Notes: generated by a model from the sequence alone, not told the origin. A stretch of DNA of 64,000 bases from Pseudomonas oryzagri (GCF_020831405.1 NZ_JAJHPU010000002.1:62001-126000); one strand, 5' to 3'. Positions 18,231 through 27,358 are shown, counted from the first letter of the stretch. Made by a program: numbers and translations.

Positions 18231-19094
18231 ATGGACATCGAGCTCGCCCGCACCTTCCTGGAAATCGCCCGCAGCGGCAGCTTCATCGCCGCCGCCGAGC
18301 GCCTGCACGTCACCCAGACCGCCATCACCGCCCGCGTGCAGAACCTCGAGAGCCAGCTCGACTGCCGGCTGTTCGTGCGCAACCGCGCCGGTGCCCGGCT
18401 CACCGCCAACGGCGAGGCCTTCGTCAGCTATGCCACCCAGCTGGTGCAGACCTGGGAGGCGGCGCGCCGCGACCTGCCGCTGCCGCAGGGCCTGCATCAC
18501 GTGCTGCATCTGGGCGGCGAGGTCAGCCTGTGCAACCCGCTGATGCTCAGTTGGGTTCGCCAGCTGCGCGCAGAGTTGCCCGACCACGCCATCCGCGCCC
18601 AGGTCGGCGACGCCCGCCAACTGGTCGAGCAGGTCGAACTGGGGGTGCTGGACGCCGCGCTGGTCTACCTTCCGGCCTACCAGGCCGGCCTGCAGGTCGA
18701 GGAGCTGCTGGAAGAGAAGCTGGTGATGATCCGCTCGGTCGCCAACCCCGAGCCCTACGTGTACATCGACTGGGGCGAGGCGTTCCGCCGCCAGCACGAC
18801 GCCGCCCTGCCGGAACGGGCGCGCGCCGGCCTGAGCTTCAACCTCGGCCCGCTGGCCCTGCAGTACATCCTCGACAGCGGGGGCGCCGGCTACTTCCGCA
18901 GCCGGGTGGTGCAGCGCTACCTGGAACTCGGCATCCTCGAACGGGTGCCCAGGGTGCCCGAGTTCAGCTATCCCACCTACCTGGTGTATTCCCGCGAGCG
19001 CGACAGCGCGGACCTGCAGCAGGCCTTCGCCGTGCTGCGCGAGGTGATCCGCCGCGACCACGACTGGTCGCAGCGCTGGGACCCCCTCATCTAG
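18231..19094 (+). CDS. LysR-family transcriptional regulator
   Basis: LysR-type regulator, 287 residues. The N-terminal winged helix-turn-helix is clear (FLEIARSGSFIAAAERLHV, then TQTAITARVQNLESQLDCRLF), followed by a LysR substrate-binding domain. The start is the ATG opening MDIELARTFLEIA; longer readings run back through non-coding sequence after the tRNA. Its TAG stop is completed by the first base of the MITE-like element, so the native C-terminus may have been different by a few residues. Target genes are not evident. Confidence 0.9.
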   Translation: MDIELARTFLEIARSGSFIAAAERLHVTQTAITARVQNLESQLDCRLFVRNRAGARLTANGEAFVSYATQLVQTWEAARRDLPLPQGLHHVLHLGGEVSLCNPLMLSWVRQLRAELPDHAIRAQVGDARQLVEQVELGVLDAALVYLPAYQAGLQVEELLEEKLVMIRSVANPEPYVYIDWGEAFRRQHDAALPERARAGLSFNLGPLALQYILDSGGAGYFRSRVVQRYLELGILERVPRVPEFSYPTYLVYSRERDSADLQQAFAVLREVIRRDHDWSQRWDPLI

Positions 19095-19271
19095 TGGCCT
19101 GTGCGGTTGGTTTGTTAACTCGAGTGCGGATGACCCTTTACTCAACCAACTAATGGTTCCGAGACAAGGCGCTGCGACGCGTCATAGCAGGGCTATGGCG
19201 AGGAGTGGCAACGCCGTATCGGGGCCATGGGCGCCGAGATCGACCGACACAACCAACCAGACAGGCCACTA
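19094..19271. mobile_element. MITE-like element with TA target duplication
   Basis: A 178-bp element bounded by imperfect terminal inverted repeats that begin GTGGCCTGT and match at about 21 of 23 positions, flanked on both sides by TA. TA duplication is the hallmark of IS630/Tc1-mariner transposition. The interior has no open reading frame of note and holds a palindromic patch (GGCTATGGCGAGGAGTGGC region). It lies exactly between two convergent genes and supplies the final base of both TAG stops. Confidence 0.75.
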
Positions 19272-20036
19272 ACTTACCTGGGACTGCACAAGCTGGGCGT
19301 CGCCCGCCGGCGCCTCGGCCGCGAACACCTCGCCGAGGCTGCGCTGCAGGGCCAGCCGCTCGCTGCGCAGGACGATCTCCTCGAGGTCCTCGGGCGTCAC
19401 GTCGACGAACTCGCCGAATTCCTCCAGGGCCTGCTGCAGGTCGGCCGCGGTGATGCCGACCCACACGTCGGGGCGCGCCGGCTGCGGCGGCTCGGCCAGC
19501 GGCGCCTTCGGATAGCGCACGCCGGTCAGGTTGTTGAACAGCAGCGCGCTGCCGAGCAGCCCGCCGGCGCACAGCAGCACCGGCGCCAGCACGGCGAAGC
19601 CCATCGCGGTCAGCGCCGGATGCCCCTGCGCCAGGCCCAGCGCCACCGCCGCGGCGGGCGGATGCAGACAGCGCAGCGCGCACATCGCCAGCAGCGCGCC
19701 GCCCAGCGCCAGCGCCAGGGTGGCCAGCAGCGGCAGATGCAAAAGGCCCACGGCGGTGGCCACCAGGGCGGCGCACAGGTAGCTGCCCAGGATCGACCAG
19801 GGCTGCGACAGCGCGCCCGAGGCCACCGCGAACAGCAACACCGCCGAAGCGCCGAGCGGATTGAGCAGGGCGCGCGCTACCTCCTCGCCGAACAGCCCGC
19901 CGCACAGCCACAGCGAGGCGACCACGCCGAGGGCGGCACCCAGGGCAGCGCGCGCCCACTCGCCGGGCCGGGTATGCAGGGCGGGCGGCAGCACGCGCCC
20001 GAGCAGGCTCGCCAGGCCGTCACCGGATCCCCGCAT
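19269..20036 (-). CDS. HPP family membrane protein, possibly truncated at the C-terminus
   Basis: Membrane protein of 255 residues with about five hydrophobic segments and the family motif LHPPAAAVAL (the HPP signature); NPLGASAVLLFAV is also typical. HPP proteins have been tied to nitrite transport in plants and cyanobacteria. After the membrane part comes DLQQALEEFGEFVDVTPEDL, similar to the linker that precedes CBS domains in longer relatives, but here the protein ends soon after at a TAG formed by the MITE edge. GGAGG precedes the chosen ATG. Confidence 0.82.
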   Translation of the reverse strand: MRGSGDGLASLLGRVLPPALHTRPGEWARAALGAALGVVASLWLCGGLFGEEVARALLNPLGASAVLLFAVASGALSQPWSILGSYLCAALVATAVGLLHLPLLATLALALGGALLAMCALRCLHPPAAAVALGLAQGHPALTAMGFAVLAPVLLCAGGLLGSALLFNNLTGVRYPKAPLAEPPQPARPDVWVGITAADLQQALEEFGEFVDVTPEDLEEIVLRSERLALQRSLGEVFAAEAPAGDAQLVQSQVS

Positions 20037-20486
20037 GGCCACCTCCGCAGCGCTCGTCGCCAGCGGCGGGACGAGGTCCGGGCCCAACTAGCGGGCCGGC
20101 GGAGGCCGGCCGGCGCCAAGGGCCCGGCGCGCAACGGAGGATGGGAATGGGGACGCGTCGGCGCACGCCGACGCCGGGACGGGACACGCGGGTGTCCAGG
20201 CGATAGACAGGAATCATGGGCAGTTCCGCAAAGGGACAGGAAAACACGCTCGTCGACCCCGCCTCACCCGCCGCCACGGCCTCCCTCTTGAATGGGGAGT
20301 GCTCGCGCCGACATGGCTCGACCGGCAAGATCGGCCAACAGTCTGTCGTCCCCGCTCCAACGACTCAAACTAATAATAATGAAGCACCAGTTCATTTTTA
20401 TTGATGTAAAAAGCCCAGGCATCCAGCTCCGCCTGCTTCCTGACTGACCGCCATCCGCGACCGCCGCACGGCCAAGCGCTTGCCGC
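20037..20486. other. Gene-free gap between HPP and copA
   Basis: About 450 bases without a supportable gene. The middle has a less GC-rich patch around 20365-20410 (ACTAATAATAATGAAG and TTTTTATTGATG) that could hold a promoter for the minus-strand HPP gene. Short frames here lack ribosome sites and family features. Confidence 0.5.
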
Positions 20487-20517
20487 TTGACCTTGCCACC
20501 GTTGGAAGCTCTAAGGT
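20487..20517 (+). promoter_or_regulatory. MerR/CueR-type promoter of copA
   Basis: TTGACC (-35) and TAAGGT (-10) are separated by 19 bases, the overlong spacer that requires a MerR-family activator. The spacer holds an imperfect dyad CCTTGCCA-CCGT-TGGAAGCT like CueR sites before copper ATPase genes. No cueR gene is in this window. Confidence 0.72.
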
Positions 20518-20548
20518 GGGACATGCCTGTAACGGACAAGGAACAGCC

Positions 20549-23032
20549 ATGAACAGCACCGCCACTCCCCAGTCGGCCGCCAGCCCGCCTCTGCACCTGA
20601 GCATCGACGGCATGAGCTGCGCCTCCTGCGTTGGCCGCGTCGAGCGCGCGCTGCGCAAGGTGCCCGGCGTCACCGCCGCCAGCGTCAATCTCGCCGCCTC
20701 GCGCGCCGAGGTCAGCTTCGCCGGCAGCCCCGACGTCGCCGCCGCCATCGCCGCCGTCGAGCAGGCCGGCTACCAGGTCGGCGAGGAAACCGTCGAGCTG
20801 AGCGTGACCGGCATGACCTGCGCCTCCTGCGTGGCGCGGGTCGAGCGCGTGCTGGGCAAGGTGCCCGGGGTCAGCGCGGCGCACGTCAACCTGGCCAGCG
20901 AGCGCGCCCAGGTCCGCGTGCTGCGCGGCGTACCGACGAGCAGCCTGATCGCCGCCGTCGAACGCGCCGGCTACGGCGCCGAACCACTGGCCGCCGCCGG
21001 CGCCCAGGCCGATGCCGAGGAGGCGCGCCGCGCGGCCGAGCTGGCCGAACTGCGGCGCTCGCTGCTGTGGGCCGCGCTGCTCGCCCTGCCGGTATTCGCG
21101 CTGGAGATGGGCGCGCACCTGATCCCCGCCCTGCACCACTGGATCCTCGCCACCCTCGGCCAGCAGACCAACTGGATCGTCCAGGGCGTGCTGACCACCG
21201 CCGTGCTGTTCGGCCCCGGCCTGCGCTTCTTCCGCCTCGGCGTGCCGGCGCTCGTACGCGGCGCACCGGACATGAACTCGCTGGTGGCGGTCGGCACCAG
21301 CGCCGCCTGGCTGTTCTCGCTGGTCGCCACCCTCGCCCCCGGCCTGCTGCCGGCCGGCACCGTGCACGTCTACTACGAGGCGGCAGCGGTGATCGTCGCG
21401 CTGATCCTGCTCGGCCGCTTCCTCGAGGCGCGCGCCAAGGGCCGCACCTCGGCCGCGATCCGCCGGCTGGTCGGCCTGCAGGCGCGCACCGCCCGGGTGC
21501 GCCGCGACGGCCAGCTGGTCGAGGTGCCCATCGACGCGGTGCGCGTCGGCGACCTGGTGGAAGTGCGTCCCGGCGAGCGGGTGCCGGTGGACGGCGAGGT
21601 GGTCGAGGGCGACAGCTTCGTCGACGAGTCGATGATCACCGGCGAGCCGCTGCCGGTGGCCAAGGCGCCCGGCGCCGCGCTGGTCGGCGGCACGGTCAAC
21701 CAGAACGGCGCACTGAGTCTGCGCGTCAGCCGCATCGGTGGCGATACCGTGCTGGCGCAGATCATCCGCCTGGTCGAACAGGCCCAGGGCGCCAAGCTGC
21801 CGATCCAGGCGCTGGTCGACCGCGTCACCCTGTGGTTCGTGCCGGCGGTGATGCTCGCCGCGCTGCTCACCTTCGCCGCCTGGATGCTCTTCGGCCCTCA
21901 GCCTGCGCTGACCTTCGCCCTGGTCAACGCGGTGGCCGTGCTGATCATCGCCTGCCCGTGCGCCATGGGCCTGGCCACGCCGACCTCGATCATGGTCGGC
22001 ACCGGCCGCGCCGCCGAGCTGGGCGTGCTGTTCCGCCAGGGCCTGGCCCTGCAGTCGCTGAAGGGCGCCCGCGTGGTCGCGCTGGACAAGACCGGCACGC
22101 TGACCCGCGGCAAGCCGGCGCTGACCGACCTGGTGCTCGCCGAGGGCTTCGACCGCGCGGCCGTGCTGGACAAGGTCGCCGCCGTCGAGGACAAGTCCGA
22201 GCACCCCATCGCCCGCGCCATCGTCGCCGCGGCGCAGGCGGAAAACCTCGCCCTCGGCCGCGTGGACAGCTTCGAGTCGGTCACCGGCTACGGCGTGCGC
22301 GCCACCGTGGACGGCGTGCGTGTGGAGATCGGCGCCGACCGCTTCATGGCCCAGCTCGGCCTCGACGTCGGGGTGTTCGCCGCTGAGGCCCAGCGCCTGG
22401 GCGACGAGGCCAAGACGCCGCTGTACGCCGCCCTCGACGGCCGCCTGGCGGCCATGCTGGCGGTGGCCGACCCGATCAAGGACGGCACCCCCGAGGCGAT
22501 CCGCGCCCTGCACGAGCTGGGCCTCAAGGTGGCGATGATCACCGGCGACAACCGCCGCACCGCCGAGGCCATCGCCCGTCAGCTGGGCATCGACGAGGTG
22601 GTCGCCGAGGTGCTGCCGGACGGCAAGGTCGCCGCGGTCGAGCGCCTCAAGGCCGCCCACGGCCGTCTGGCCTACGTCGGTGACGGCATCAACGACGCCC
22701 CGGCGCTGGCCGCCGCCGACGTCGGCCTGGCGATCGGCAGCGGCACCGACGTGGCCATCGAGGCCGCCGACGTGGTGCTGATGTCCGGCGACCTGCGCGG
22801 CGTGCCGAGCGCCATCGCGCTGTCGCGGGCGACGCTCGGCAACATCCGCCAGAACCTGTTCTGGGCCTTCGCCTACAACACCGCGCTGATCCCGCTGGCC
22901 GCCGGGGCGCTCTATCCGTTCAACGGCATGCTGCTGTCGCCGATCTTCGCCGCCGGCGCCATGGCCTTGTCCAGCGTGTTCGTGCTCGGCAACGCCCTGC
23001 GCCTCAAGCGCTTCCGGCCGCCGGCGCTGTGA
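20549..23032 (+). CDS. copA: Copper-exporting P1B-type ATPase
   Basis: Inner-membrane Cu(I) efflux ATPase, 827 residues. Two N-terminal heavy-metal domains carry GMSCASC (residues 21-27) and GMTCASC (88-94). The transmembrane metal site CPC is at 469-471, the phosphorylated Asp at 513 (DKTGTLT), and SEHPIA and [10 protein letters not shown] complete the P1B pattern. The last membrane pair includes the YN and [16 protein letters not shown] motifs of Cu(I) pumps. A longer upstream reading frame is discounted because it would begin upstream of the -35 box. Confidence 0.95.
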   Translation: MNSTATPQSAASPPLHLSIDGMSCASCVGRVERALRKVPGVTAASVNLAASRAEVSFAGSPDVAAAIAAVEQAGYQVGEETVELSVTGMTCASCVARVERVLGKVPGVSAAHVNLASERAQVRVLRGVPTSSLIAAVERAGYGAEPLAAAGAQADAEEARRAAELAELRRSLLWAALLALPVFALEMGAHLIPALHHWILATLGQQTNWIVQGVLTTAVLFGPGLRFFRLGVPALVRGAPDMNSLVAVGTSAAWLFSLVATLAPGLLPAGTVHVYYEAAAVIVALILLGRFLEARAKGRTSAAIRRLVGLQARTARVRRDGQLVEVPIDAVRVGDLVEVRPGERVPVDGEVVEGDSFVDESMITGEPLPVAKAPGAALVGGTVNQNGALSLRVSRIGGDTVLAQIIRLVEQAQGAKLPIQALVDRVTLWFVPAVMLAALLTFAAWMLFGPQPALTFALVNAVAVLIIACPCAMGLATPTSIMVGTGRAAELGVLFRQGLALQSLKGARVVALDKTGTLTRGKPALTDLVLAEGFDRAAVLDKVAAVEDKSEHPIARAIVAAAQAENLALGRVDSFESVTGYGVRATVDGVRVEIGADRFMAQLGLDVGVFAAEAQRLGDEAKTPLYAALDGRLAAMLAVADPIKDGTPEAIRALHELGLKVAMITGDNRRTAEAIARQLGIDEVVAEVLPDGKVAAVERLKAAHGRLAYVGDGINDAPALAAADVGLAIGSGTDVAIEAADVVLMSGDLRGVPSAIALSRATLGNIRQNLFWAFAYNTALIPLAAGALYPFNGMLLSPIFAAGAMALSSVFVLGNALRLKRFRPPAL

Positions 23033-23138
23033 CGAACGGAACCTAACGAGCGGAGCGCCGGTCGTCGCAGCCCGGCGGCCGGCGCACTGCTAAGATGGGC
23101 GCTTTCCCTCCAGACCTTCTACAGACAAGGATCGCCCC

Positions 23139-23816
23139 ATGCGCCGTCTCGCCACCCTGTTCGCCGGCCTAGCCCTCAGCGCCCACGCCCTCGCCTTCTC
23201 GCTCGCCGATCTCAGCCAGCAGGACGCCAGCGGCGGTCTCAAGGACGCCCTCAGCCAGGGCGCGCAGATCGCCGTGCAGCAGCTCGGCAAGCCCGGCGGC
23301 TTCAGCAACGATCCCGAGGTGCGCATCGGCCTGCCCGGCAACCTCGGCAAGGTCGCCAGCACCATGAAGATGATGGGCATGGGCGCCCAGGTCGAGCAGC
23401 TCGAGCTGACCATGAACAAGGCCGCCGAGGCGGCAGTGCCGCAGGCCCAGGCGCTGCTACTGGACGCGGTGAAGAAGATGACCATCAGCGACGCCAAGAG
23501 CATCCTCAGCGGTCCGCAGGACGCCGCCACCCAGTACCTCAACCGCAGCAGCCGCGAGCAGATCCGCGCCAAGTTCCTGCCGATCGTCAAACAGGCCACC
23601 GACAAGGTCGGCCTGGCCCAGCAGTACAACGCCTTCGCCGGCACCGCGGCCAACTTCGGCGTGGTCGACGCCAAGAGCGCCAATCTGGAGGGCTACGTGA
23701 CCGAGCAGGCGCTCAACGGCCTGTTCGAGGTGATCGCCACCCAGGAAGCGAGCATCCGCGAGAACCCAGCCGGCGCCGCCACCAGCCTGGCCAAGAAGGT
23801 GTTCGGCGTGCTGTGA
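23139..23816 (+). CDS. Exported DUF4197 protein
   Basis: Predicted periplasmic protein of 225 residues with a signal peptide (cleavage near ALA-FSL, about residue 19). The body, largely helical (LSDLSQQDASGGLKDAL, then a long MKMMGMGAQVEQLE helix and SGPQDAATQYL), matches the DUF4197 family as remembered. Its biochemical role is unknown. It stands alone between copA and the TAXI gene, with about 105 bases of untranslated leader. Confidence 0.82.
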   Translation: MRRLATLFAGLALSAHALAFSLADLSQQDASGGLKDALSQGAQIAVQQLGKPGGFSNDPEVRIGLPGNLGKVASTMKMMGMGAQVEQLELTMNKAAEAAVPQAQALLLDAVKKMTISDAKSILSGPQDAATQYLNRSSREQIRAKFLPIVKQATDKVGLAQQYNAFAGTAANFGVVDAKSANLEGYVTEQALNGLFEVIATQEASIRENPAGAATSLAKKVFGVL

Positions 23817-23888
23817 GGATGCCGTTCGTCGGTGTGCCCGGGTCGGGGCGATTCTTCACGCTTTCTTCACGCCCGTCCCGGCACCATC

Positions 23889-23945
23889 GACCTTGCTGAT
23901 GGACCAGCCCCCTAGGTAAGAAGCCCGCCCCTGTGCGGGCTTTTT
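23889..23945 (+). ncRNA. Candidate small RNA, copy 1
   Basis: A short element with a 5' hairpin (GCTG...CAGC, loop ATGGAC), a C-rich single-stranded stretch (CCCCCTAGG) and a perfect 8-bp terminator hairpin AAGCCCGC/GCGGGCTT ending in five T. A related copy in the same orientation lies about 2.9 kb downstream beyond gltS. The loop carries an A-N-GGA motif of the kind bound by RsmA/CsrA. Similarity to the other copy extends about 25 bases upstream, where a promoter should be, but no strong -10/-35 pair is visible. It could instead be only the terminator region of the DUF4197 gene. Confidence 0.45.
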
Positions 23946-23988
23946 GCTGTCTGGTCGGCGCCTTTTCGCGCCCCATCCCACGTCCCGC

Positions 23989-25491
23989 CTAGCCTTTCCC
24001 GCCTTCCCCGTTCGCCGCGGCGTCCAGCGCGCGCAGCGCGCCCTCGTGCAGCGGTACGGTGAGGCCGCGCCGCGCATTGGCCGGCGACAACTGCTCGCCC
24101 TGAATGCTGCCGGCCTCCAGCCAGCGATTGCCGGGGGCGAACAGCCGCTGCACCAGCTGCTCGGCCTCGGCGGCGCTGAACTGCTGCTCGCAAAGCAGCA
24201 GGCTGCTCACCGCCAGGGTGGCGACCGCGGCCTCCTGGCGCGGATAGCTGCCGGCGGCCAGCGGCATGGCGAAGGTGCCCGGCCGGCTGGCCACCAGCTG
24301 GCGCACGGCCTGCTCGTCGAGGGGCAGCAGGCGCAGGTCGAGCGTCTCGCTGGCGGCGCGGATCTGGTCGGCCGGCGCGCCGATCACCTGCATCAGTGCA
24401 TCCAGTCGGCCGTCGCGCATCGCCGCCAGCGCCTGCGCGAGGTCGAGGCTGGCCGCCTCGCCGAGATCCGCCGGCTGCAGGCCGTGGGCTGCCAGCACCG
24501 CCAGCGCGGTGTCCCGCGAGGCGGAGCCCGGCTGGCCGAGGTTGACGCGCTGGCCGCGCAGGTCGGCGACCGCGCGGATCGGCGCGGCGCCGCGGACCAG
24601 CACGTGCACCGGCTCTGGATACAGGCTGGCCAGCGCGCGCAGTTGCGGATAGGGCCCCTGCGCCGCGAAGGGACCGCCGCCGGTGCTGGCCAGGTACGCG
24701 GCATCGCTCTGCGACAACGCCAGCACCGCATCGCCGCGGCGCAGCATCTGCAGGTTGACCACCCCGCCCGCGGTGGTCAGCGGGAGCAGCTGAATGCCCT
24801 TGTCCTTGAGCAGGCTGGCCAGCGCCACGGCAAAACGCGCGTACTGCCCGCCGGCGGCGCCGCCGGCCAGCGGATAGCCCTGATGCAGACGGCCCAGCCG
24901 CCCCTGGATATTGACCAGCGAGCGCTGCAGCTCGTCGCTGATGATCGCCCGCTCCGGCTCGCCCGTGCCGCCGGGCGTGAGCTTCAGCGCGGTGCCGACC
25001 GCGGCGATGAGGATCTCGTCGGGCGAGCCGGCGCCGCCTTCGCCGGGTTTGGGCGCGCGCGGCGCGCTGAAGCCCTGCGGCACCACCGCCTGCCAGCCGT
25101 CCGCGACCTGCCGGTAGATCAGGCTGCCGTGCGCCTCGAGCCGGTCGCCCTGGCGGTTGCCGCCGTTCTGCACACCGCTCAGCCCGCGCGGCCCGGCGCC
25201 GAGCGCGCTGACCAGGCTGGCCACGCCGGGCGAGTCCCAGGCGCCGAAGTCCTGGTCGCGCAGCATCTCCAGCTCGCTGTCGAAATACACCACCACCCGC
25301 TTCTCCCCGGCCGGCGCCTTGGCATCGCTGGCCGAACCGCGTCGCTGCAGCGCGGCGACGTGCAGCACCTGGCTGCCGAAGGTCTGGTCCAGGCGCTGCT
25401 GCAGGTCGGCCTGCAGGGTGGCCTGGTCGGGACCGCGCGAACAGGCGCCCAGCAGCAGGGCCAGCACGCCGAAGACAAGGGCACGCAACAT
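23989..25491 (-). CDS. TAXI-family solute-binding lipoprotein
   Basis: Predicted lipoprotein of 500 residues (leader MLRALVFGVLALLLGAC; lipobox LGAC). Residues from about 185 on form a TAXI-type binding domain (YPLAGGAAGGQYARFAVALA, ALSQSDAAYLA, RGQRVNLGQPGSASRDTA), the family that normally feeds TRAP transporters; a Thermus member binds glutamate/glutamine. The first 150 residues are an extra domain I do not recognise. No TRAP membrane genes are nearby. The ATG lies 2 bases past the gltS stop, so the two proteins are translated together. Confidence 0.85.
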   Translation of the reverse strand: MLRALVFGVLALLLGACSRGPDQATLQADLQQRLDQTFGSQVLHVAALQRRGSASDAKAPAGEKRVVVYFDSELEMLRDQDFGAWDSPGVASLVSALGAGPRGLSGVQNGGNRQGDRLEAHGSLIYRQVADGWQAVVPQGFSAPRAPKPGEGGAGSPDEILIAAVGTALKLTPGGTGEPERAIISDELQRSLVNIQGRLGRLHQGYPLAGGAAGGQYARFAVALASLLKDKGIQLLPLTTAGGVVNLQMLRRGDAVLALSQSDAAYLASTGGGPFAAQGPYPQLRALASLYPEPVHVLVRGAAPIRAVADLRGQRVNLGQPGSASRDTALAVLAAHGLQPADLGEAASLDLAQALAAMRDGRLDALMQVIGAPADQIRAASETLDLRLLPLDEQAVRQLVASRPGTFAMPLAAGSYPRQEAAVATLAVSSLLLCEQQFSAAEAEQLVQRLFAPGNRWLEAGSIQGEQLSPANARRGLTVPLHEGALRALDAAANGEGGKG

Positions 25492-25493
25492 GA

Positions 25494-26687
25494 TCAGCCT
25501 CCCATCCAGGGCAGCAGCAGGAACAGGGTCAGCGCCAGGGCGTTGAGCAGGTCGATGAGGAAGGCGCCGACCAGCGGGGCGACCACCATGGCCTGCGGCG
25601 CCGGCCCGTACTTGCGGGTGATGGCCTGCATGTTGGCCATCGCGGTGGCGGTGGAGCCGATGCCGAAACCGCAGAACGCCGCCGAGAGCACCGCGCTCTC
25701 GTAGTCGCGGCCGGTGAAGCGATACACCACCCAGGCGCCGTAGAGCATGGCCAGCGCGGCCTGGGCGACCAGCATCAGCAGCAGCGGGCCGGCCAGGCCG
25801 GCCACCTGGGCGAGATCCAGGGCCATCATGGTCATCACCAGGAACAGCGACAGGGTCAGCGACGCCAGCAGCTCGATCGCCCCGTCGTTGAGACGGATGC
25901 CCACCAGCGGCAGGCTGTTGCGGATCGCCACGCCCAGCAGCAGGCACCAGATGAAGCTCGGCAGGGTCACCGGCCCGGTGTCCAGATGCGCGGTCAGCTG
26001 CTGGCCGGCCACCAGGGCGACCAGCGCGGCGGCCAGCACCATGAGGAAGTTGGCGAAATTCACCGGCGCCTCGCCGGTGGCGGCGGCCGTCTCGTCCGCA
26101 TCCGCCTGCCCGGCGTCCGCGGACAGCCGGTGGCGACGGATCAGCCACTGCGCCAGCGGTCCGCCGATGATGCCGCCCAGCACCAGGCCGAGGGTCGCCG
26201 AGGTCATCGACAGCTCCATGATCGACTGCAGGTTGACCACCTCGGCGAAGCGCTCGGCGTAGGCCGCGCCGGTGCCGTGGCCGCCGACCAGGGTGATGGT
26301 GCCGCCGACCAGGCCCATCAGCGGGTGCATGTCCAGGCCCCAGGCGACCAGGATGCCGAGGATGTTCTGCAGGAACAGGAAGGGAATCATGGCGAGGACG
26401 AACAGCACCAGACGCCGGCCGCCCTGCTTGAGCATGCCGAGGTTGGCCGACAGACCCACGGCGGCGAAGAAGGCCAGCAGCAGGCCGGGCTTCATCACCG
26501 TGTCGAAGCCCAGCTGGAAGTCGGCGAAACGGCCGAGCAGGGTCAGGCCGACGGCGAACAGCAGGCCACCGGTGACCGGGTCGGGAATGTTGTAGTGCGA
26601 GAGCAGCGGGACCAGACGATTGACCAGACGGCCGAGGAGCAGCGCCAGCGCCGCCACCAGCAGGGTTTCCAGGGGTTGCAAGGTCAC
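25494..26687 (-). CDS. gltS: Sodium/glutamate symporter GltS
   Basis: Secondary transporter of the ESS family, 397 residues, importing glutamate with Na+. It has about ten membrane segments and two re-entrant GG loops (TLVGGHGTGAAYAE and FCGFGIGSTATAMANMQ), the hallmarks of the family. The start is GTG, 7 bases after a GAGGAG site; the frame runs further upstream but without a ribosome site. Two bases separate it from the TAXI gene. Upstream on the plus strand lies candidate sRNA copy 2. Confidence 0.93.
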   Translation of the reverse strand: MTLQPLETLLVAALALLLGRLVNRLVPLLSHYNIPDPVTGGLLFAVGLTLLGRFADFQLGFDTVMKPGLLLAFFAAVGLSANLGMLKQGGRRLVLFVLAMIPFLFLQNILGILVAWGLDMHPLMGLVGGTITLVGGHGTGAAYAERFAEVVNLQSIMELSMTSATLGLVLGGIIGGPLAQWLIRRHRLSADAGQADADETAAATGEAPVNFANFLMVLAAALVALVAGQQLTAHLDTGPVTLPSFIWCLLLGVAIRNSLPLVGIRLNDGAIELLASLTLSLFLVMTMMALDLAQVAGLAGPLLLMLVAQAALAMLYGAWVVYRFTGRDYESAVLSAAFCGFGIGSTATAMANMQAITRKYGPAPQAMVVAPLVGAFLIDLLNALALTLFLLLPWMGG

Positions 26688-26811
26688 GATGGTGCTCCTC
26701 GGCTCCGGCTCTGCCCGTTGTCCTGTTTCGAGAATAGTCGAGCCGGCGCCGCGTTCCCGATGGACGGCACCATTCCCCTTCACACTTTGTTGACATTCGT
26801 TGCGGCACTAT

Positions 26812-26876
26812 GACCTTGCTGATGGATCAGCACCCCTAGCAAGCACGAAGCATGAAGCCCGCCACGCGCGGGCTTT
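26812..26876 (+). ncRNA. Candidate small RNA, copy 2
   Basis: Paralogous to the element after the DUF4197 gene. A perfect 6-bp hairpin TGCTGA-TGGA-TCAGCA (A-U-GGA-U in the loop) is followed by CACCCCTAGC and a terminator hairpin AAGCCCGC/GCGGGCTT, extended by GCAT/ATGC pairing. TTTGTT-N17-TATGAC just upstream could be a weak promoter. The same bases also spell a 9-codon frame beginning ATGACCTTGCTG and ending TAG; in copy 1 its ATG is lost, so coding is unlikely. Confidence 0.45.
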
Positions 26877-26977
26877 ATGCTGTTCGGCGCCAGCAATCGT
26901 GGCGGCCGGCGGGCGTGCAGGTGGAGGGCCACTACACTGAGTGCGCCTGCCCGCCGCCGCATAGGAGAAAGAAGAGC

Positions 26978-27328
26978 ATGGAACTCGCCCTGTTGAGCGA
27001 CGAGGAAATCCTCGCCGTCGCCGACCCCATCATGGACAATCTGATGGCGGCCTCGACCGCCATCGACCACGCGCGCCACGTCCGCGACTTCACCGAGCGG
27101 GCCAGGGCGCAAGTCACCCCCGAACACCTGCGCCAGGTCTGCGAGCGCTACCAGGCCGAGAAGGGCTTCTTCGCCCGCCGCAAGCCGGTGGCGATCTTTC
27201 GCCGCCCCGACTCGGTGGTGGTGGTCTGGAAGCAATGGTTCACCCGCGAGCCCGGCGAGTACGTGGCCGAGCTGCTGCTGGTCGAGCAGGATGGCCGCTA
27301 CCTGGTCGACCACGTCATGGTGTTCTGA
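26978..27328 (+). CDS. Conserved hypothetical protein (NTF2-like size)
   Basis: Soluble protein of 116 residues with no signal peptide. Length and pattern (N-terminal helices, then strands KPVAIFRRPDSVVVVWKQWF, EYVAELLLVEQDGRYLVDHV) resemble small NTF2/SnoaL-like proteins, but I cannot assign a family. A GGAGAAAGAAGAG site precedes the ATG. The following MAPEG gene begins 30 bases later in the same direction. Confidence 0.75.
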   Translation: MELALLSDEEILAVADPIMDNLMAASTAIDHARHVRDFTERARAQVTPEHLRQVCERYQAEKGFFARRKPVAIFRRPDSVVVVWKQWFTREPGEYVAELLLVEQDGRYLVDHVMVF

Positions 27329-27358
27329 ACACGGATACATACACAGGAAGGAACCGCC

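Noticed and set aside
26811-26840. Nine-codon frame ATGACCTTGCTG...TAG in candidate sRNA copy 2
   Set aside because: No ribosome site, and the other copy lacks the ATG; the conserved feature is the hairpin.
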